A stretch of 64,000 nucleotides of DNA from Pelagibacterium xiamenense (GCF_021166475.1 NZ_JAJOYS010000003.1:434001-498000), one strand, 5' to 3'; numbered from the stretch's first letter, positions 34,767-43,554 are shown. Numbers and translations are program-made. Notes: generated from the sequence alone by a model not told the origin.

Positions 34767-36344
34767 GTGCAGGCCCTAGAGCGTCGTTTTCCAGCGCGTA
34801 GCCCTATTGCGCGCTTTGTCCTCTCACTGATCGTTGCCTTGGCCGCATGGGCGCTGTTTGTCGCGCCCGCAGCGGCAGCCAACGTACCGCGCGCCTATGC
34901 CGGTATCGTCGTTGACGCCAAGACCGGCCAGGTCCTCTATCAGGACCATGCCAACGACCTGCGTTATCCGGCATCGCTCACCAAGGTCATGACGCTCTAT
35001 ATCCTCTTTCAGGAACTCGAGGCCGGTCGGCTTTCGCTCGACTCGCGCCTGAGCGTCTCCGCGCACGCCGCCGCCGCGGTTCCAACCAAGCTCTATGTGC
35101 GCGCCGGATCGACCATCAAGGTCGAGGACGCCATCAAGGCACTGGTGACCCTCTCGGCCAACGACGTGGCCCGCGTGATCGGGGAAAACATCTCCGGCAC
35201 CGAAAGCGAATTCGCCGTCCGCATGACCCAGACCGCCCGTGCGCTCGGCATGAGCCGCACGACCTACAAGAACGCCTCGGGCCTGCCCGACAGCGGTCAG
35301 GTGACGACGGCTGCCGACCAGGCGACGCTCGCCCGCGCTATCTACCTGCACTTTCCCAACTACTACGAGTATTTCCAGACCCGCAGCTTCACCTATAACG
35401 GCAACACCTACGGGAACCACAATCGGTTGTTGGGTCAGAACGGGGTCGACGGCATCAAGACCGGCTATATCAACGCCTCCGGCTACAACCTCATGACCGC
35501 CGCCCGCGCCAATAACCGGCACATCGTCGCGATCGGCCTGGGTTTCAACACAGGCGCATCCCGCAACGCCCACGTCGCCGAACTCGTGCGCAACTACATG
35601 CCCAAGGCCCGTTCAGGTGACTATTGGCGCGAAGCCATGATTGCGCGCCCGACGCTTCTGGGAACCGGCTCGAGCGTCCGCGTCGCCGCGGCTGCGGCCC
35701 CGCTCGACGGGTTGCCGCCGGCACGCCCGCCCCACCTCGTCCCCTCGACGCCCATCGATCTCGGCGCCCCCATCCAGGTGGCCTCGATCGAGCACGCCGC
35801 ACCGCCCACGCCACCCGAACCCCAGAATATCCCCTTCCAGGTCGTCTCCGCCGAGGATATCCCGGCCCGTCCGGGCGACAGCGCACTCGAACAGGCCACC
35901 TACGTCGCGACCGGCGTACCGCCCACCGAACAGCCGTCCTACCCCTCCAATGACCCGATCGGCGCCTGGATCGCCGAAACCCTCAAGCTCGGCCCCACCA
36001 CAAATGAGACCGGCCAGATCGAAGCCCCCGCGCCGGTTGCGCGCCCCGAAGGGCTGACGGTCGATCCGGTCATCACCAACTCTGCCAACGCGGTCCCGAC
36101 CGGCGGTTGGATCGTCCAGGTCGGCGCGGCCAACAGCGAAGACGGTGCCAACGCGCTCATTTCCGAAGCGACTCGCAATTACGCCCAGCTCGCCGACCTG
36201 CGCAGCTATGTCGAGACCTTCGACCGTAACGGCCAGACCTTCTATCGGGCCCGGTTTGCCGGTTTCGCCGACCGCAATCAGGCCAGCGCAACCTGCGACC
36301 AGCTCACCCGGCAGCAATTGAGCTGTCTCGCTGTGCAAGGATAA
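34767..36344 (+). CDS. D-alanyl-D-alanine carboxypeptidase with C-terminal SPOR domain
   Basis: A 525-residue low-molecular-weight penicillin-binding protein (S11 peptidase) that trims the terminal D-Ala of peptidoglycan stems. An N-terminal signal peptide (hydrophobic residues 14-38, ending APAAAA) sends it to the periplasm. The active-site motifs are SLTK (about 70-73), SAN (130-132) and KTG near 236. A Pro-rich linker leads to a C-terminal SPOR domain (GGWIVQVGAANSEDGANALI) that binds denuded septal glycan. GTG 34767 has GGAG 6 bases before it; TTG codons at 34755 and 34761 are alternatives. Confidence 0.93.
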   Translation: MQALERRFPARSPIARFVLSLIVALAAWALFVAPAAAANVPRAYAGIVVDAKTGQVLYQDHANDLRYPASLTKVMTLYILFQELEAGRLSLDSRLSVSAHAAAAVPTKLYVRAGSTIKVEDAIKALVTLSANDVARVIGENISGTESEFAVRMTQTARALGMSRTTYKNASGLPDSGQVTTAADQATLARAIYLHFPNYYEYFQTRSFTYNGNTYGNHNRLLGQNGVDGIKTGYINASGYNLMTAARANNRHIVAIGLGFNTGASRNAHVAELVRNYMPKARSGDYWREAMIARPTLLGTGSSVRVAAAAAPLDGLPPARPPHLVPSTPIDLGAPIQVASIEHAAPPTPPEPQNIPFQVVSAEDIPARPGDSALEQATYVATGVPPTEQPSYPSNDPIGAWIAETLKLGPTTNETGQIEAPAPVARPEGLTVDPVITNSANAVPTGGWIVQVGAANSEDGANALISEATRNYAQLADLRSYVETFDRNGQTFYRARFAGFADRNQASATCDQLTRQQLSCLAVQG

Positions 36345-36390
36345 CCGCCCGGCAATCGCCGACTTGGTGCAAATGTAACGGAGTAGCCCA

Positions 36391-36672
36391 ATGAGCGACA
36401 CAACCCGGCTGACGCAGCTGGCCCAATTCGACGCCACCTCGCCCCTTGCCTCGGACGACACGAGCGTACGCGAATCGGCCCTGCGGGGAATGCTCAAGGG
36501 CCTCGAAACGCCCCGGCCGGTTCACCGCCGGGTCACCGACCTGCTCGGTGTGGTTCTGGCACTCTCGGCCCGGACCCGCCGCATGGTCATGCCTCGGGTC
36601 GCAATCGACGTCGACGTGTTTGCCCCGGGCGGCCGCCGCGCCGTGCAACTCCATCTTCCGCCAGAAGACTGA
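36391..36672 (+). CDS. Hypothetical protein, 93 aa
   Basis: A 93-residue protein of unknown family. It is basic in the centre (RRVTDLLGVVLALSARTRRMVMPRV) and predicted soluble, with an acidic start and a short C-terminal beta-like stretch. CGGAG lies 8 bases before the ATG. It sits between the carboxypeptidase and mipZ, convergent with mipZ, 18 bases apart. No function can be assigned. Confidence 0.6.
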   Translation: MSDTTRLTQLAQFDATSPLASDDTSVRESALRGMLKGLETPRPVHRRVTDLLGVVLALSARTRRMVMPRVAIDVDVFAPGGRRAVQLHLPPED

Positions 36673-36690
36673 TCGCCGCCCGGCGGAGGC

Positions 36691-37566
36691 TTATGCCAGA
36701 TGGTGTTCGCGCTGTCCTTCGATCTCGCGCGGTGACGCCCGGCGGCCGCTGCCGCCCTCCAGACTGTTCGGCAGCGCCAAAGCATCCACCAGCCGGCGGT
36801 ATTCCTGCCGGGCACTGACGAAGCTCATCGTCGGAATGCCTCCGAGCCAGTCCTCGTCCAGCGAGTCAAAGACCGTCATTCCGATGGGAAACAGCGAGCG
36901 GAAGATCACGCGCTCGGCAATGCCGTCCGCGATCCGGCACCCCAGCCGCGCCGAGATGTTCTCGACCCCCGCCTGCACCAGCCGCATGTTGCGCGAATTG
37001 AGCGTCGAAAGCCGGTTGCGCACCAGAACCCAGTCGATGGAACGCCCGTCAATCGCCAGCCGCTCCTTGCGCGCCCGCTGCACGAGACGCGTATAGTGGC
37101 TCAGTTCGATGACGTCCGCGGTGTCGGGATTGAGCCGCGCGATAACGTCGAGGTCGATCAGGCTGTCATTGAGCGGGGTAATAAGTGTATCGGCGAGCGA
37201 ATGCGCCAGCCGTGTCAGATGCGTGTCGAAGCCCGGCGTATCGATGATGAGAAAATCGATATCGTTCTCGACCTCGGTGACCGCCTGGCGCAGCATCTCG
37301 AATTCCATCGCCTTGTTCTCGGCGACCGAATCTCCGCGCGATTGGGGCAGATGGAAATGCGTCGGGTGCAGAATCTCGAGCGCCTTTTCCTTGGCCCAGG
37401 CGCGCCGGTTACGGACATAGGCTGTAAAAGTCTGCTGCCGGCTGTCGGCGTCGATGGTTGCGACGCGAAACCCCTGGCTGAGCAGATAGACGGCAAGATG
37501 AAACGCGGTCGTGGACTTGCCCGAGCCGCCCTTCTCATTGCCAAGCACGATCACATGCGCGCTCAT
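36691..37566 (-). CDS. mipZ: MipZ-like division-site ParA family ATPase
   Basis: A 291-residue ParA/MinD superfamily ATPase. The deviant Walker A is at residues 9-18, GNEKGGSGKS, with the signature Lys12 and Lys17, and IIDTPGFDTHL forms Walker B/switch II. MipZ forms a bipolar gradient with ParB that confines FtsZ to midcell in alphaproteobacteria without Min. The length and the ERVIFRSLFPIGMTVFD segment fit MipZ rather than chromosomal ParA. ATG 37566 is chosen because homology begins at SAHVIVLG. The short C-terminal tail is basic. Confidence 0.9.
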   Translation of the reverse strand: MSAHVIVLGNEKGGSGKSTTAFHLAVYLLSQGFRVATIDADSRQQTFTAYVRNRRAWAKEKALEILHPTHFHLPQSRGDSVAENKAMEFEMLRQAVTEVENDIDFLIIDTPGFDTHLTRLAHSLADTLITPLNDSLIDLDVIARLNPDTADVIELSHYTRLVQRARKERLAIDGRSIDWVLVRNRLSTLNSRNMRLVQAGVENISARLGCRIADGIAERVIFRSLFPIGMTVFDSLDEDWLGGIPTMSFVSARQEYRRLVDALALPNSLEGGSGRRASPREIEGQREHHLA

Positions 37567-37752
37567 GCGGCGAAAGCCCTCTCTCCAACGGTACCGGCAA
37601 TCGCTTGCGGTCGGTTTCCGCTCGTCCAAAGACAAAAATCGACTTTAGCGCCCAATCATGAAGGGAACATGATTCGGCCCGCCTCATTGTGCGCGAGGCG
37701 CCGCGATTTGCAAACGCGGACTGGTTATCCCCAGCCGCATCCCGACCGAAGC

Positions 37753-38178
37753 CTAAAGGAGCCCGAACCGCGCCAGTTCTTCAGCCATCTCCTCGGGGGG
37801 CAGATCTTCGTTCTCACCGGCCGCAAGATCGGCGGGCGCGTCCTTGGGGTCGAGATAGCGCCACCCCTGAAACGGGCGGCGCGGCTGCGGTACCGTGCGG
37901 ACGATCTCGGGGTCCATCAGAATATCGCAGCACGACCGGCCCTCCTCATCGACCGCAGCCTCGAGAGCGACGATCTTTTGGCGGCAGCGCACCGCGCCCG
38001 CGATCACCCAGTAGAGCGAGCCCTGCCCTGCGATCTCTTCGGCACGCTTGGGCATCATGCGTGTGCGATGCCGATTCAGTCGGTCGGCACGGCCAAGGCC
38101 TTGCGCCTGCATGTGTTCGCGCCAGGCGATCAACTCGTCCACCGCTGAAACACCGACACAAAGCTTGATAATATGCAT
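37753..38178 (-). CDS. DUF1489 protein
   Basis: A 141-residue protein of the DUF1489 family, restricted to alphaproteobacteria. Characteristic stretches are HIIKLCVGVSAVDELIAW, HRTRMMPKRAEEIAGQGSLYWVIAGAVRCRQ and FQGWRYLDPKDAP (each read separately). It is soluble, with no obvious catalytic motif. Function unknown. The 186 bases to the mipZ start hold no gene. Confidence 0.88.
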   Translation of the reverse strand: MHIIKLCVGVSAVDELIAWREHMQAQGLGRADRLNRHRTRMMPKRAEEIAGQGSLYWVIAGAVRCRQKIVALEAAVDEEGRSCCDILMDPEIVRTVPQPRRPFQGWRYLDPKDAPADLAAGENEDLPPEEMAEELARFGLL

Positions 38179-38204
38179 GGAAAATCCCGGCTTCCGGATA
38201 TGAA

Positions 38205-38238
38205 AAAGGGGCGCCGCTCAATGGGCGGTCACCCCTTT
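38205..38238 (-). terminator. Rho-independent terminator downstream of the 33-aa gene
   Basis: CCCCTTT (38232-38238) and AAAGGGG (38205-38211) pair across a 20-base loop that contains a smaller CCGC/GCGG stem. Read on the minus strand, the 3' arm runs into TTTTT. It would end the transcript of the microprotein gene before DUF1489. Confidence 0.7.
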
Positions 38239-38286
38239 GTCTAACCTGCTCTGGCTGTCGTCAAAAGCCCCAAAGCGCCCTTGCGC

Positions 38287-38388
38287 TTACGCTCCTGCGA
38301 TCACAGAGACAATGAAACCGAGCGAGATCAAGCCGATAAAGGTCCAGCTTGCGGCCCGCCAGCATACGGCCTTGGATTGGCTGCGCAT
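38287..38388 (-). CDS. 33-aa single-helix membrane microprotein, DUF2061-like
   Basis: A 33-codon ORF, MRSQSKAVCWRAASWTF followed by a hydrophobic helix IGLISLGFIVSVIAGA to the stop. The start resembles DUF2061 membrane proteins, whose core reads R(S/T)xxKAxSWR with a helix after it. An AGGAG ribosome site lies 6 bases before the ATG at 38388. A terminator follows 50 bases after the stop, so the gene looks like a defined transcription end. Codon use and composition match real genes; function is unknown. The DUF2061 link is inferred by eye. Confidence 0.65.
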   Translation of the reverse strand: MRSQSKAVCWRAASWTFIGLISLGFIVSVIAGA

Positions 38389-38541
38389 GCAAGCTCCTAT
38401 GTTCTGTTGCTACGCGCGCGCCGATTTTGCCGACGCGCAATTAAGCGCTAGTTAACCAACGCTTGGCGCGAATGCAACCGCAATGTTGCCATATTCACGC
38501 ATACCTCTCTTGCGCGGCCCGAATAGCGCCGTTCGGGCGCC

Positions 38542-39957
38542 CTAATAAAGCCCGAACCAGAGCCCGGCAAGCCCTAGAAAGGCAAAAAACCCCACAACGT
38601 CGGTCACCGTCGTCACGAAGGCCGAGGACGCTACCGCCGGATCGGCACCCATTTTGTCGAGCGCCAGCGGGATCAGGATGCCCGACGTCCCCGCTGCGAT
38701 CATGTTGATGACCATGGCCACACCGATCACCGTGCCCAGCAGCGGATTGGCAAACCACAGCCAGGTCACCACCCCGATCAGCGCCGCAAAGATTACCCCG
38801 TTTGCCACGCCAACCAGGAGTTCGCGCAGGATAAGCCGCCGCACGCGATAACTGTCGAGCTCCCGCATCGCAATCGCGCGCACGGTCACCGTCATGGTCT
38901 GGGTTCCGGCATTCCCGCCCATCGAAGCGACGATCGGCATAAGCACGGCGAGAGCCACCATCTGTTCGATCGTCGCGTCGAATAACCCGATGACAACGGA
39001 GGCCAGGATCGCCGTCGCGAGGTTGACCGCCAGCCACGTCACGCGCGATTTGACGGCATCCCAGACACTGTCGGAGATATCCTCGTCGCCAATACCCACC
39101 ATGCGGTGGATATCCTCGCCCGCCTCCTCGTGGATGACATCGACCATGTCGTCGATGGTCAGAACGCCCACGAGCCGCTTGCTTTCGTCGACGACCGCCA
39201 CTTCCACCTGGTCGTACCGCTCGAAGACGCGCGCGGCCTCTTCCTGGTCCTCATTGGCGTCGATCTCGCGCACCTGGGCGTTCATGATGTCCGAAATCCG
39301 CGTCGCGCGCTGCACGCGCAGGATACGATCGAGCGGGATCGTCCCCAGCAGCGAGAAGGCCGGATCGACCACGTAGATCTGGTAGAAATCGTCCGGCAGA
39401 TCGTCGTTCGTCCGCAAATAGTCGATCGTCTGCCCCACGGTCCAGAACGGCGGGATGGCGATGAACTCAGTCTGCATCCGCCGCCCGGCGGACTCTTCGG
39501 GAAAATCGAGGCTGCGCTTGAGTGAAAGCCGCTCGAAAACCGGCATCTGCGCCAGAATTTCGTTGCGGTCATCCTCCTCGATATCCTCGAGAATGTAGAC
39601 CGCATCGTCGCTGTCGAGATCCGCCATGCCCTTGGCGATCTCCGAATTGGGCAGCGCTTCCATGAGATCGATACGGACCGAATCGTCGACCTCGGTCAGC
39701 GCCGAATAGTCGAACGTCTCCCCCATCATCTGCACGAGCTTCACGCGCTCGTCATGGGGCAGCGACTCGATCACATCGCCGGTTTCGGACTCATGGAGCG
39801 GCGACATCAGCCCTATGACGCCCTCGGCATCGTCGGCCTCAAGCGCAGCCTGCAACTCGCCCATCCACTCGGGATTGAGCCGGCCGTCCTCGTCGCGCAA
39901 CGCAAATTCGGGAGCGATTGCGTCGGGTTCAGGAGTCAAATTGGCATTCTCGCTCAT
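38542..39957 (-). CDS. mgtE: Magnesium transporter MgtE
   Basis: A 471-residue MgtE, the Mg2+-gated Mg2+ channel of the inner membrane. The N-domain superhelix (about residues 30-150) is followed by two CBS domains (TEFIAIPPFWTVGQTIDYL and DANEDQEEAARVFERYDQVEV), the connecting helix and about five C-terminal membrane helices. The conserved pore element is ASMGGNAGTQTMTVTVRAIA; the last helix ends GFFAFLGLAGLWFGLY. Standard length. The microprotein gene lies 153 bases downstream on the same strand. Confidence 0.96.
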   Translation of the reverse strand: MSENANLTPEPDAIAPEFALRDEDGRLNPEWMGELQAALEADDAEGVIGLMSPLHESETGDVIESLPHDERVKLVQMMGETFDYSALTEVDDSVRIDLMEALPNSEIAKGMADLDSDDAVYILEDIEEDDRNEILAQMPVFERLSLKRSLDFPEESAGRRMQTEFIAIPPFWTVGQTIDYLRTNDDLPDDFYQIYVVDPAFSLLGTIPLDRILRVQRATRISDIMNAQVREIDANEDQEEAARVFERYDQVEVAVVDESKRLVGVLTIDDMVDVIHEEAGEDIHRMVGIGDEDISDSVWDAVKSRVTWLAVNLATAILASVVIGLFDATIEQMVALAVLMPIVASMGGNAGTQTMTVTVRAIAMRELDSYRVRRLILRELLVGVANGVIFAALIGVVTWLWFANPLLGTVIGVAMVINMIAAGTSGILIPLALDKMGADPAVASSAFVTTVTDVVGFFAFLGLAGLWFGLY

Positions 39958-40171
39958 GCGATGCTCCTTCCCGGTTCGTTTGATCGCGCAATGCGCGACT
40001 CTTTTTCGCTCGTAGCCCGTGCCCTACCCTAATCCCCACCGGTTTGCCATAGACCTTTGCGCCCCGAATGCCTGGCATGCCGCAAAAGCAGACCGGAGAG
40101 CGCTTAACCATATACGAATATAAGGCAAAGCCGATACAACTGCCGCAGCCCACGCCCCCGCAACCGGCCCC

Positions 40172-40200
40172 TTGCCCGCGCATAAGACGCAACTTATACC
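40172..40200 (+). promoter_or_regulatory. Promoter of the 3-methyladenine glycosylase gene (possibly leaderless)
   Basis: TTGCCC (40172-40177), a 17-base spacer and TATACC (40195-40200). The -10 ends 6 bases before the ATG at 40207, so a start about 6-7 bases on would coincide with the A of the start codon. No Shine-Dalgarno sequence is seen upstream, in keeping with a leaderless mRNA. Confidence 0.45.
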
Positions 40201-40206
40201 CGCGCA

Positions 40207-40785
40207 ATGACCACCCCTGCCGCCGCTCCGCCCATCGCCGCCACCCCCGACCTCTTCGACACGGACGCCGTCTCGGTCGCCCGACGCCTCATCGGCGCCC
40301 GCCTCGAAATCAATGGCGCCGCCGGCATCATCGTGGAAACCGAGGCATACGACCGGGACGACCCCGCCTCGCACAGCTATCCGGGCCCCACAAAACGCAA
40401 TGCGGTGATGTTCGGACCGCCCGGCATGGCGTATGTCTACCGCTCCTACGGCATCCACTGGTGCGTCAATGCCGTCTGCCGGCCCGGCAGCGCCGTCCTC
40501 ATCCGCGCGCTAGAGCCTCTCGACGGCATCGACCTGATGGCCGCCCGCCGCGGCGTATCGGACCCCAGGCGCCTCTGCTCCGGCCCCGGCCGCCTCACCC
40601 AGGCCCTCGGCATCGACATTAGCCACAACGGCACGCCGCTCTATGCCGCGCCCTTCCGCCTGACCCTCGCCCCGCACGCCGCTGATATCGCGGCCGGCCC
40701 ACGCATCGGCATCACCCGCGCCGTCGAGACCCCGTGGCGCTTTGCCCTCAAAGGCTCGCGCTTTCTCAGCCGCCCGATGAAATGA
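40207..40785 (+). CDS. DNA-3-methyladenine glycosylase (AAG/MPG type)
   Basis: A 192-residue Mpg/Aag fold base-excision glycosylase that removes alkylated purines. Typical elements are DAVSVARRLIGARLE, GIIVETEAYDRDDPASHSY (with the catalytic Glu and His), RNAVMFGPPGMAYVYRSYGIHWCVN and SGPGRLTQALGI (each read separately). Length matches the bacterial family. It is divergent from mgtE across 249 bases and has a weak GC hairpin just after the stop. Confidence 0.93.
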   Translation: MTTPAAAPPIAATPDLFDTDAVSVARRLIGARLEINGAAGIIVETEAYDRDDPASHSYPGPTKRNAVMFGPPGMAYVYRSYGIHWCVNAVCRPGSAVLIRALEPLDGIDLMAARRGVSDPRRLCSGPGRLTQALGIDISHNGTPLYAAPFRLTLAPHAADIAAGPRIGITRAVETPWRFALKGSRFLSRPMK

Positions 40786-40840
40786 AAACGCCCCCCGGCG
40801 GAACCGAGGGGCGCGAATAATGACCGGATATGCCGGCCGC

Positions 40841-41464
40841 CTAGGCCTGGATGACGACGACCCGCGTCCCGGTCGGCACGCGCTCGTAAAGATCGATCAC
40901 GTCGTGATTGAGCATGCGGATGCACCCGCTCGACATCGCCAGTCCGATCGATCGGGGCTGATTGGTGCCGTGGATGCGGAACATCGTGTCGCTGCCGCCC
41001 CGGTAGAGGTAGAGCGCCCGCGCGCCGAGCGGATTGTTCGGCCCGCCGGGCACCCCGTTGCGATACGGCATGTTCGCCTCCGGATTGGTCCGCAGCATGT
41101 TCGCCGTCGGCGTCCAGCTCGGCCATTTGGCCTTGCGCCCGATATAGCCGCGGCCGCGGAACGCCAGCCCCTGCCGGCCCACGCCGACGCCGTAGCGGAT
41201 CGCCCGGTCGTTGCCCAGCGTCCAGTAGAGGAACTTGTTTGCGGTATCGACGACGATCGTCCCCTTGGGATGATCGGTCTCGTAATGCACTTCCTGGCGC
41301 CGCAATTCCGGATCGATCCGGTTGAGACTCATCGCCGGCAACGGAAACCGGTCGTCGGGCACCGCCGCATAGGCATTGATGTAAGTGTTCGTGCTCCGAG
41401 TGGAGGTACATGCCCCGACGAGAAGGGGAAGGCCGATAAGAAAACCGCGGCGCGTAAGACTCAT
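40841..41464 (-). CDS. L,D-transpeptidase (YkuD family), lipoprotein
   Basis: A 207-residue YkuD-domain enzyme that forms 3-3 peptidoglycan cross-links or attaches proteins to the wall. The N-terminus is a lipoprotein signal: SLTRRGFLIGLPLLVGAC, with Cys19 the lipidation site and twin Arg that could hint at Tat export. The catalytic segment is RIHGTNQPRSIGLAMSSGCIRM near residue 165-185, with the active Cys in SSGC, the common alphaproteobacterial variant of SHGC. ATGGTTAA lies about 50 bases upstream. Confidence 0.92.
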   Translation of the reverse strand: MSLTRRGFLIGLPLLVGACTSTRSTNTYINAYAAVPDDRFPLPAMSLNRIDPELRRQEVHYETDHPKGTIVVDTANKFLYWTLGNDRAIRYGVGVGRQGLAFRGRGYIGRKAKWPSWTPTANMLRTNPEANMPYRNGVPGGPNNPLGARALYLYRGGSDTMFRIHGTNQPRSIGLAMSSGCIRMLNHDVIDLYERVPTGTRVVVIQA

Positions 41465-41680
41465 GAATGCTACCCAAGCCAGATATCAACAACAATGAGG
41501 GCAATCATTAACCATAAAACTTAAATGATTTCTCACCATCGGCGCCCACTGGCGGCAATTCAACGTCTTTCCCACGGAAATTAGCGATCACAATTACGTG
41601 GGCCACCGGACCACGCACCGCGATCGTCCGGGGCTGCGCCAAATCGATGATGTTCGGGGAGGGTCATCCAGAAGGGATGA

Positions 41681-41767
41681 TGGTGCGGTCGAGAAGACTC
41701 GAACTTCCACGGGAGTTACCCCACAGCGACCTCAACGCTGCGCGTCTACCAATTCCGCCACGACCGC
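41681..41767 (-). tRNA. tRNA-Leu (GAG anticodon)
   Basis: An 87-base class II tRNA on the minus strand. The acceptor stem GCGGTCG (from 41767) pairs with CGACCGC (41691-41685), then discriminator A and an encoded CCA (41683-41681). The anticodon stem-loop is CAGCG TTGAGGT CGCTG, giving GAG. A long variable arm (GTGGGG...CCCGT) and the TTCGAGT T-loop are typical of tRNA-Leu. Confidence 0.95.
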
Positions 41768-41893
41768 ACTGTCATGGAAACGCTTGCCGTCCGGCGAAGC
41801 GAGCCTGCATGTAGCAAAACCGACATGAAGGCTCAAGGGCCAATTTCGCCTATGGGGATATTCTTTTCAAACCCCTCGAAAAGGCTGCGGAAA

Positions 41894-42127
41894 TCAGGCC
41901 GGCTTGACCACCTTCTCGGTCACCACCACATTGAGGTGCCCGTCGTCCACCTGGATCTCGCCCTTTGCGATCAGCGTGTTGTTTGCGTAAATGCGCATCG
42001 GGTCGTTCTCGAACGCGTCGAGCTCGATCACCGCGCCGCGTCCCAGCCGCAACAGGTGGTGAATCGGCAAAATGGTCGCGCCGAGTTCGACGGAAACATC
42101 GACTTCAATGGAGTTGAGCGTATTCAT
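41894..42127 (-). CDS. Stand-alone FliN/SpoA domain protein
   Basis: A 77-residue protein that is only a FliM/FliN C-terminal (SpoA) domain: MNTLNSIEVDVSVELGAT then LRLGRGAVIELDAF, MRIYANNTLIAKGEIQV and HLNVVVTEKV. SpoA domains build the flagellar C-ring or type III secretion sorting platform. No other flagellar gene is in the window. It is divergent from lipB, an arrangement familiar in Rhizobiales. ATG 42127 gives the domain start; the extension upstream is unrelated. Confidence 0.85.
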   Translation of the reverse strand: MNTLNSIEVDVSVELGATILPIHHLLRLGRGAVIELDAFENDPMRIYANNTLIAKGEIQVDDGHLNVVVTEKVVKPA

Positions 42128-42202
42128 ACCCGGCCCTTGGAAACGAAAGCGCGCACGAGAATCGGCAGAGCCCCGGACACACGCAACGAGCATTGAATAA
42201 TC

Positions 42203-42958
42203 ATGGTTAGTGAACCGTTAACGACCATCACCGCGGCAGTCCCTCGCCCACAGTCGAAGATGCTCCGCGCCGACGGGCGCCCCGCCGAATGGACCGTGTC
42301 CGAAGGCTACGTGCCCTACCCTATGGCGCTCGAAACCATGCGCGCCCGCGCAGCGGCCATTGCCGAGGGCGGGGCTGAAGAAGCCGTCTGGCTGCTCGAA
42401 CACCCGCCGCTCTATACCGCGGGCACCTCGGCGCGTCCCGACGACCTGCTCGCGCCCGACCGCTTTCCGGTTTTCGAGGCCGGGCGCGGGGGACAATACA
42501 CCTATCATGGCCCCGGCCAGCGCGTGGCCTACGTCATGCTCGACTTAAGACAGCGCGGCCGCGATATCCGCGCTCTGGTCAACAGCCTCGAGCAATGGGT
42601 CATCGACACCCTCGCCGATTTCAACATCAGAGGCGAACGCCGGGAGGGCCGCGTCGGGGTCTGGGTCCGCCGCCCGGAAAAAGGCCCTCTGGCCGAAGAC
42701 AAGATCGCCGCCATCGGCGTTCGGGTATCCCGCTGGGTCAGCTTTCACGGCATCTCGCTCAATGTCGCCCCCGATCTGGGCCACTACGATGGCATCGTGC
42801 CGTGCGGAATTTCCGATCGCGGCGTCACCAGCTTCGAGGATTTGGGGCAGATCGTGAGCCTTGCGGAGGTCGATTCTGCGCTAAGAGCCCGGTTTGAAGA
42901 CCATTTTGGGCCCACCGGGCTTGTTTCGGGACGTTTTGAGACGCAATCTGGCGCCTGA
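42203..42958 (+). CDS. lipB: Octanoyltransferase LipB
   Basis: A 251-residue enzyme that moves octanoyl groups from acyl-carrier protein onto lipoyl domains, the first step of lipoate synthesis. Family motifs are [14 protein letters not shown] near residue 65, [19 protein letters not shown] near 95, the catalytic Lys in [17 protein letters not shown] and the catalytic Cys in [14 protein letters not shown] near 195. It is cytoplasmic. The first codons overlap a CtrA-like box (42207-42222). Confidence 0.95.
   Translation: MVSEPLTTITAAVPRPQSKMLRADGRPAEWTVSEGYVPYPMALETMRARAAAIAEGGAEEAVWLLEHPPLYTAGTSARPDDLLAPDRFPVFEAGRGGQYTYHGPGQRVAYVMLDLRQRGRDIRALVNSLEQWVIDTLADFNIRGERREGRVGVWVRRPEKGPLAEDKIAAIGVRVSRWVSFHGISLNVAPDLGHYDGIVPCGISDRGVTSFEDLGQIVSLAEVDSALRARFEDHFGPTGLVSGRFETQSGA
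42207..42222 (+). promoter_or_regulatory. CtrA-box-like sequence between fliN-like gene and lipB
   Basis: TTAG (42207-42210), 7 bases, TTAAC (42218-42222) matches the CtrA consensus TTAA-N7-TTAAC with one mismatch. It lies 80 bases upstream of the FliN-like gene on the other strand and inside the first codons of lipB. CtrA often controls flagellar genes in alphaproteobacteria. One isolated match is weak evidence. Confidence 0.3.
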
Positions 42959-42999
42959 CGATTCCGCCCGCAACGGTAACTGGTGCAAGGACGATAACC

Positions 43000-43554
43000 A
43001 TGCAGTTCGAAGACGTCAGGAAACTCGCCACCGGCACAGTCCTTTTCAATCTCAACCGGATCATCGCCCCGCGGCTGATCACGATCCTCTACCTTCTCGG
43101 GCTCGCCGGGATCGTCCTTTGGGCCATCGACCACTTCTTTGATGCCTTCCGCTTCGGCTTCGGAAACGGGCTTTGGGGCCTTCTCGAAATCGCCGTATTC
43201 GGACTTCTGGCGCTTGTCATCCTCCGCATTGTCTGCGAGGCCGTGATCGTTTTCTTCCGCGCTCATGAGGCCGAGGCCGTCAGCGCGACCCGGCCGCGTG
43301 CCGCCACCTCGCTGATCGACGACGTCCGTGGCGCCATCGAGGAACTGGCCGAGGAAGAGCAGGAAGCCTCCACTGTTGCCGAACCGGCATCCAGGACGCC
43401 GGCGGCGACTGCGTCCGCTGCCGCGCCGGCCCCGGCGAAAAAGACCCCGGCAAAGCGCGCGGCCTCAACGACCGGTGCCAAAAAGGCCGCAACGCCGAAA
43501 AAGCGCGGCACCGCGGCGTCCACGTCCCCCGCGTCCACGCGAAAGACACAATAG
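43000..43554 (+). CDS. DUF4282 membrane protein with Lys/Ala-rich tail
   Basis: A 184-residue protein. The first 90 residues are a DUF4282 module with two membrane helices (ITILYLLGLAGIVLWAI and LLEIAVFGLLALVILRIVCE). From about residue 130 to the end it is a disordered Ala/Pro/Lys/Thr tail (KKTPAKRAASTTGAKKAATPKK) of the kind seen in histone H1. DUF4282 proteins have no known role. The tail would lie in the cytoplasm if the N-terminus does. Confidence 0.8.
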   Translation: MQFEDVRKLATGTVLFNLNRIIAPRLITILYLLGLAGIVLWAIDHFFDAFRFGFGNGLWGLLEIAVFGLLALVILRIVCEAVIVFFRAHEAEAVSATRPRAATSLIDDVRGAIEELAEEEQEASTVAEPASRTPAATASAAAPAPAKKTPAKRAASTTGAKKAATPKKRGTAASTSPASTRKTQ

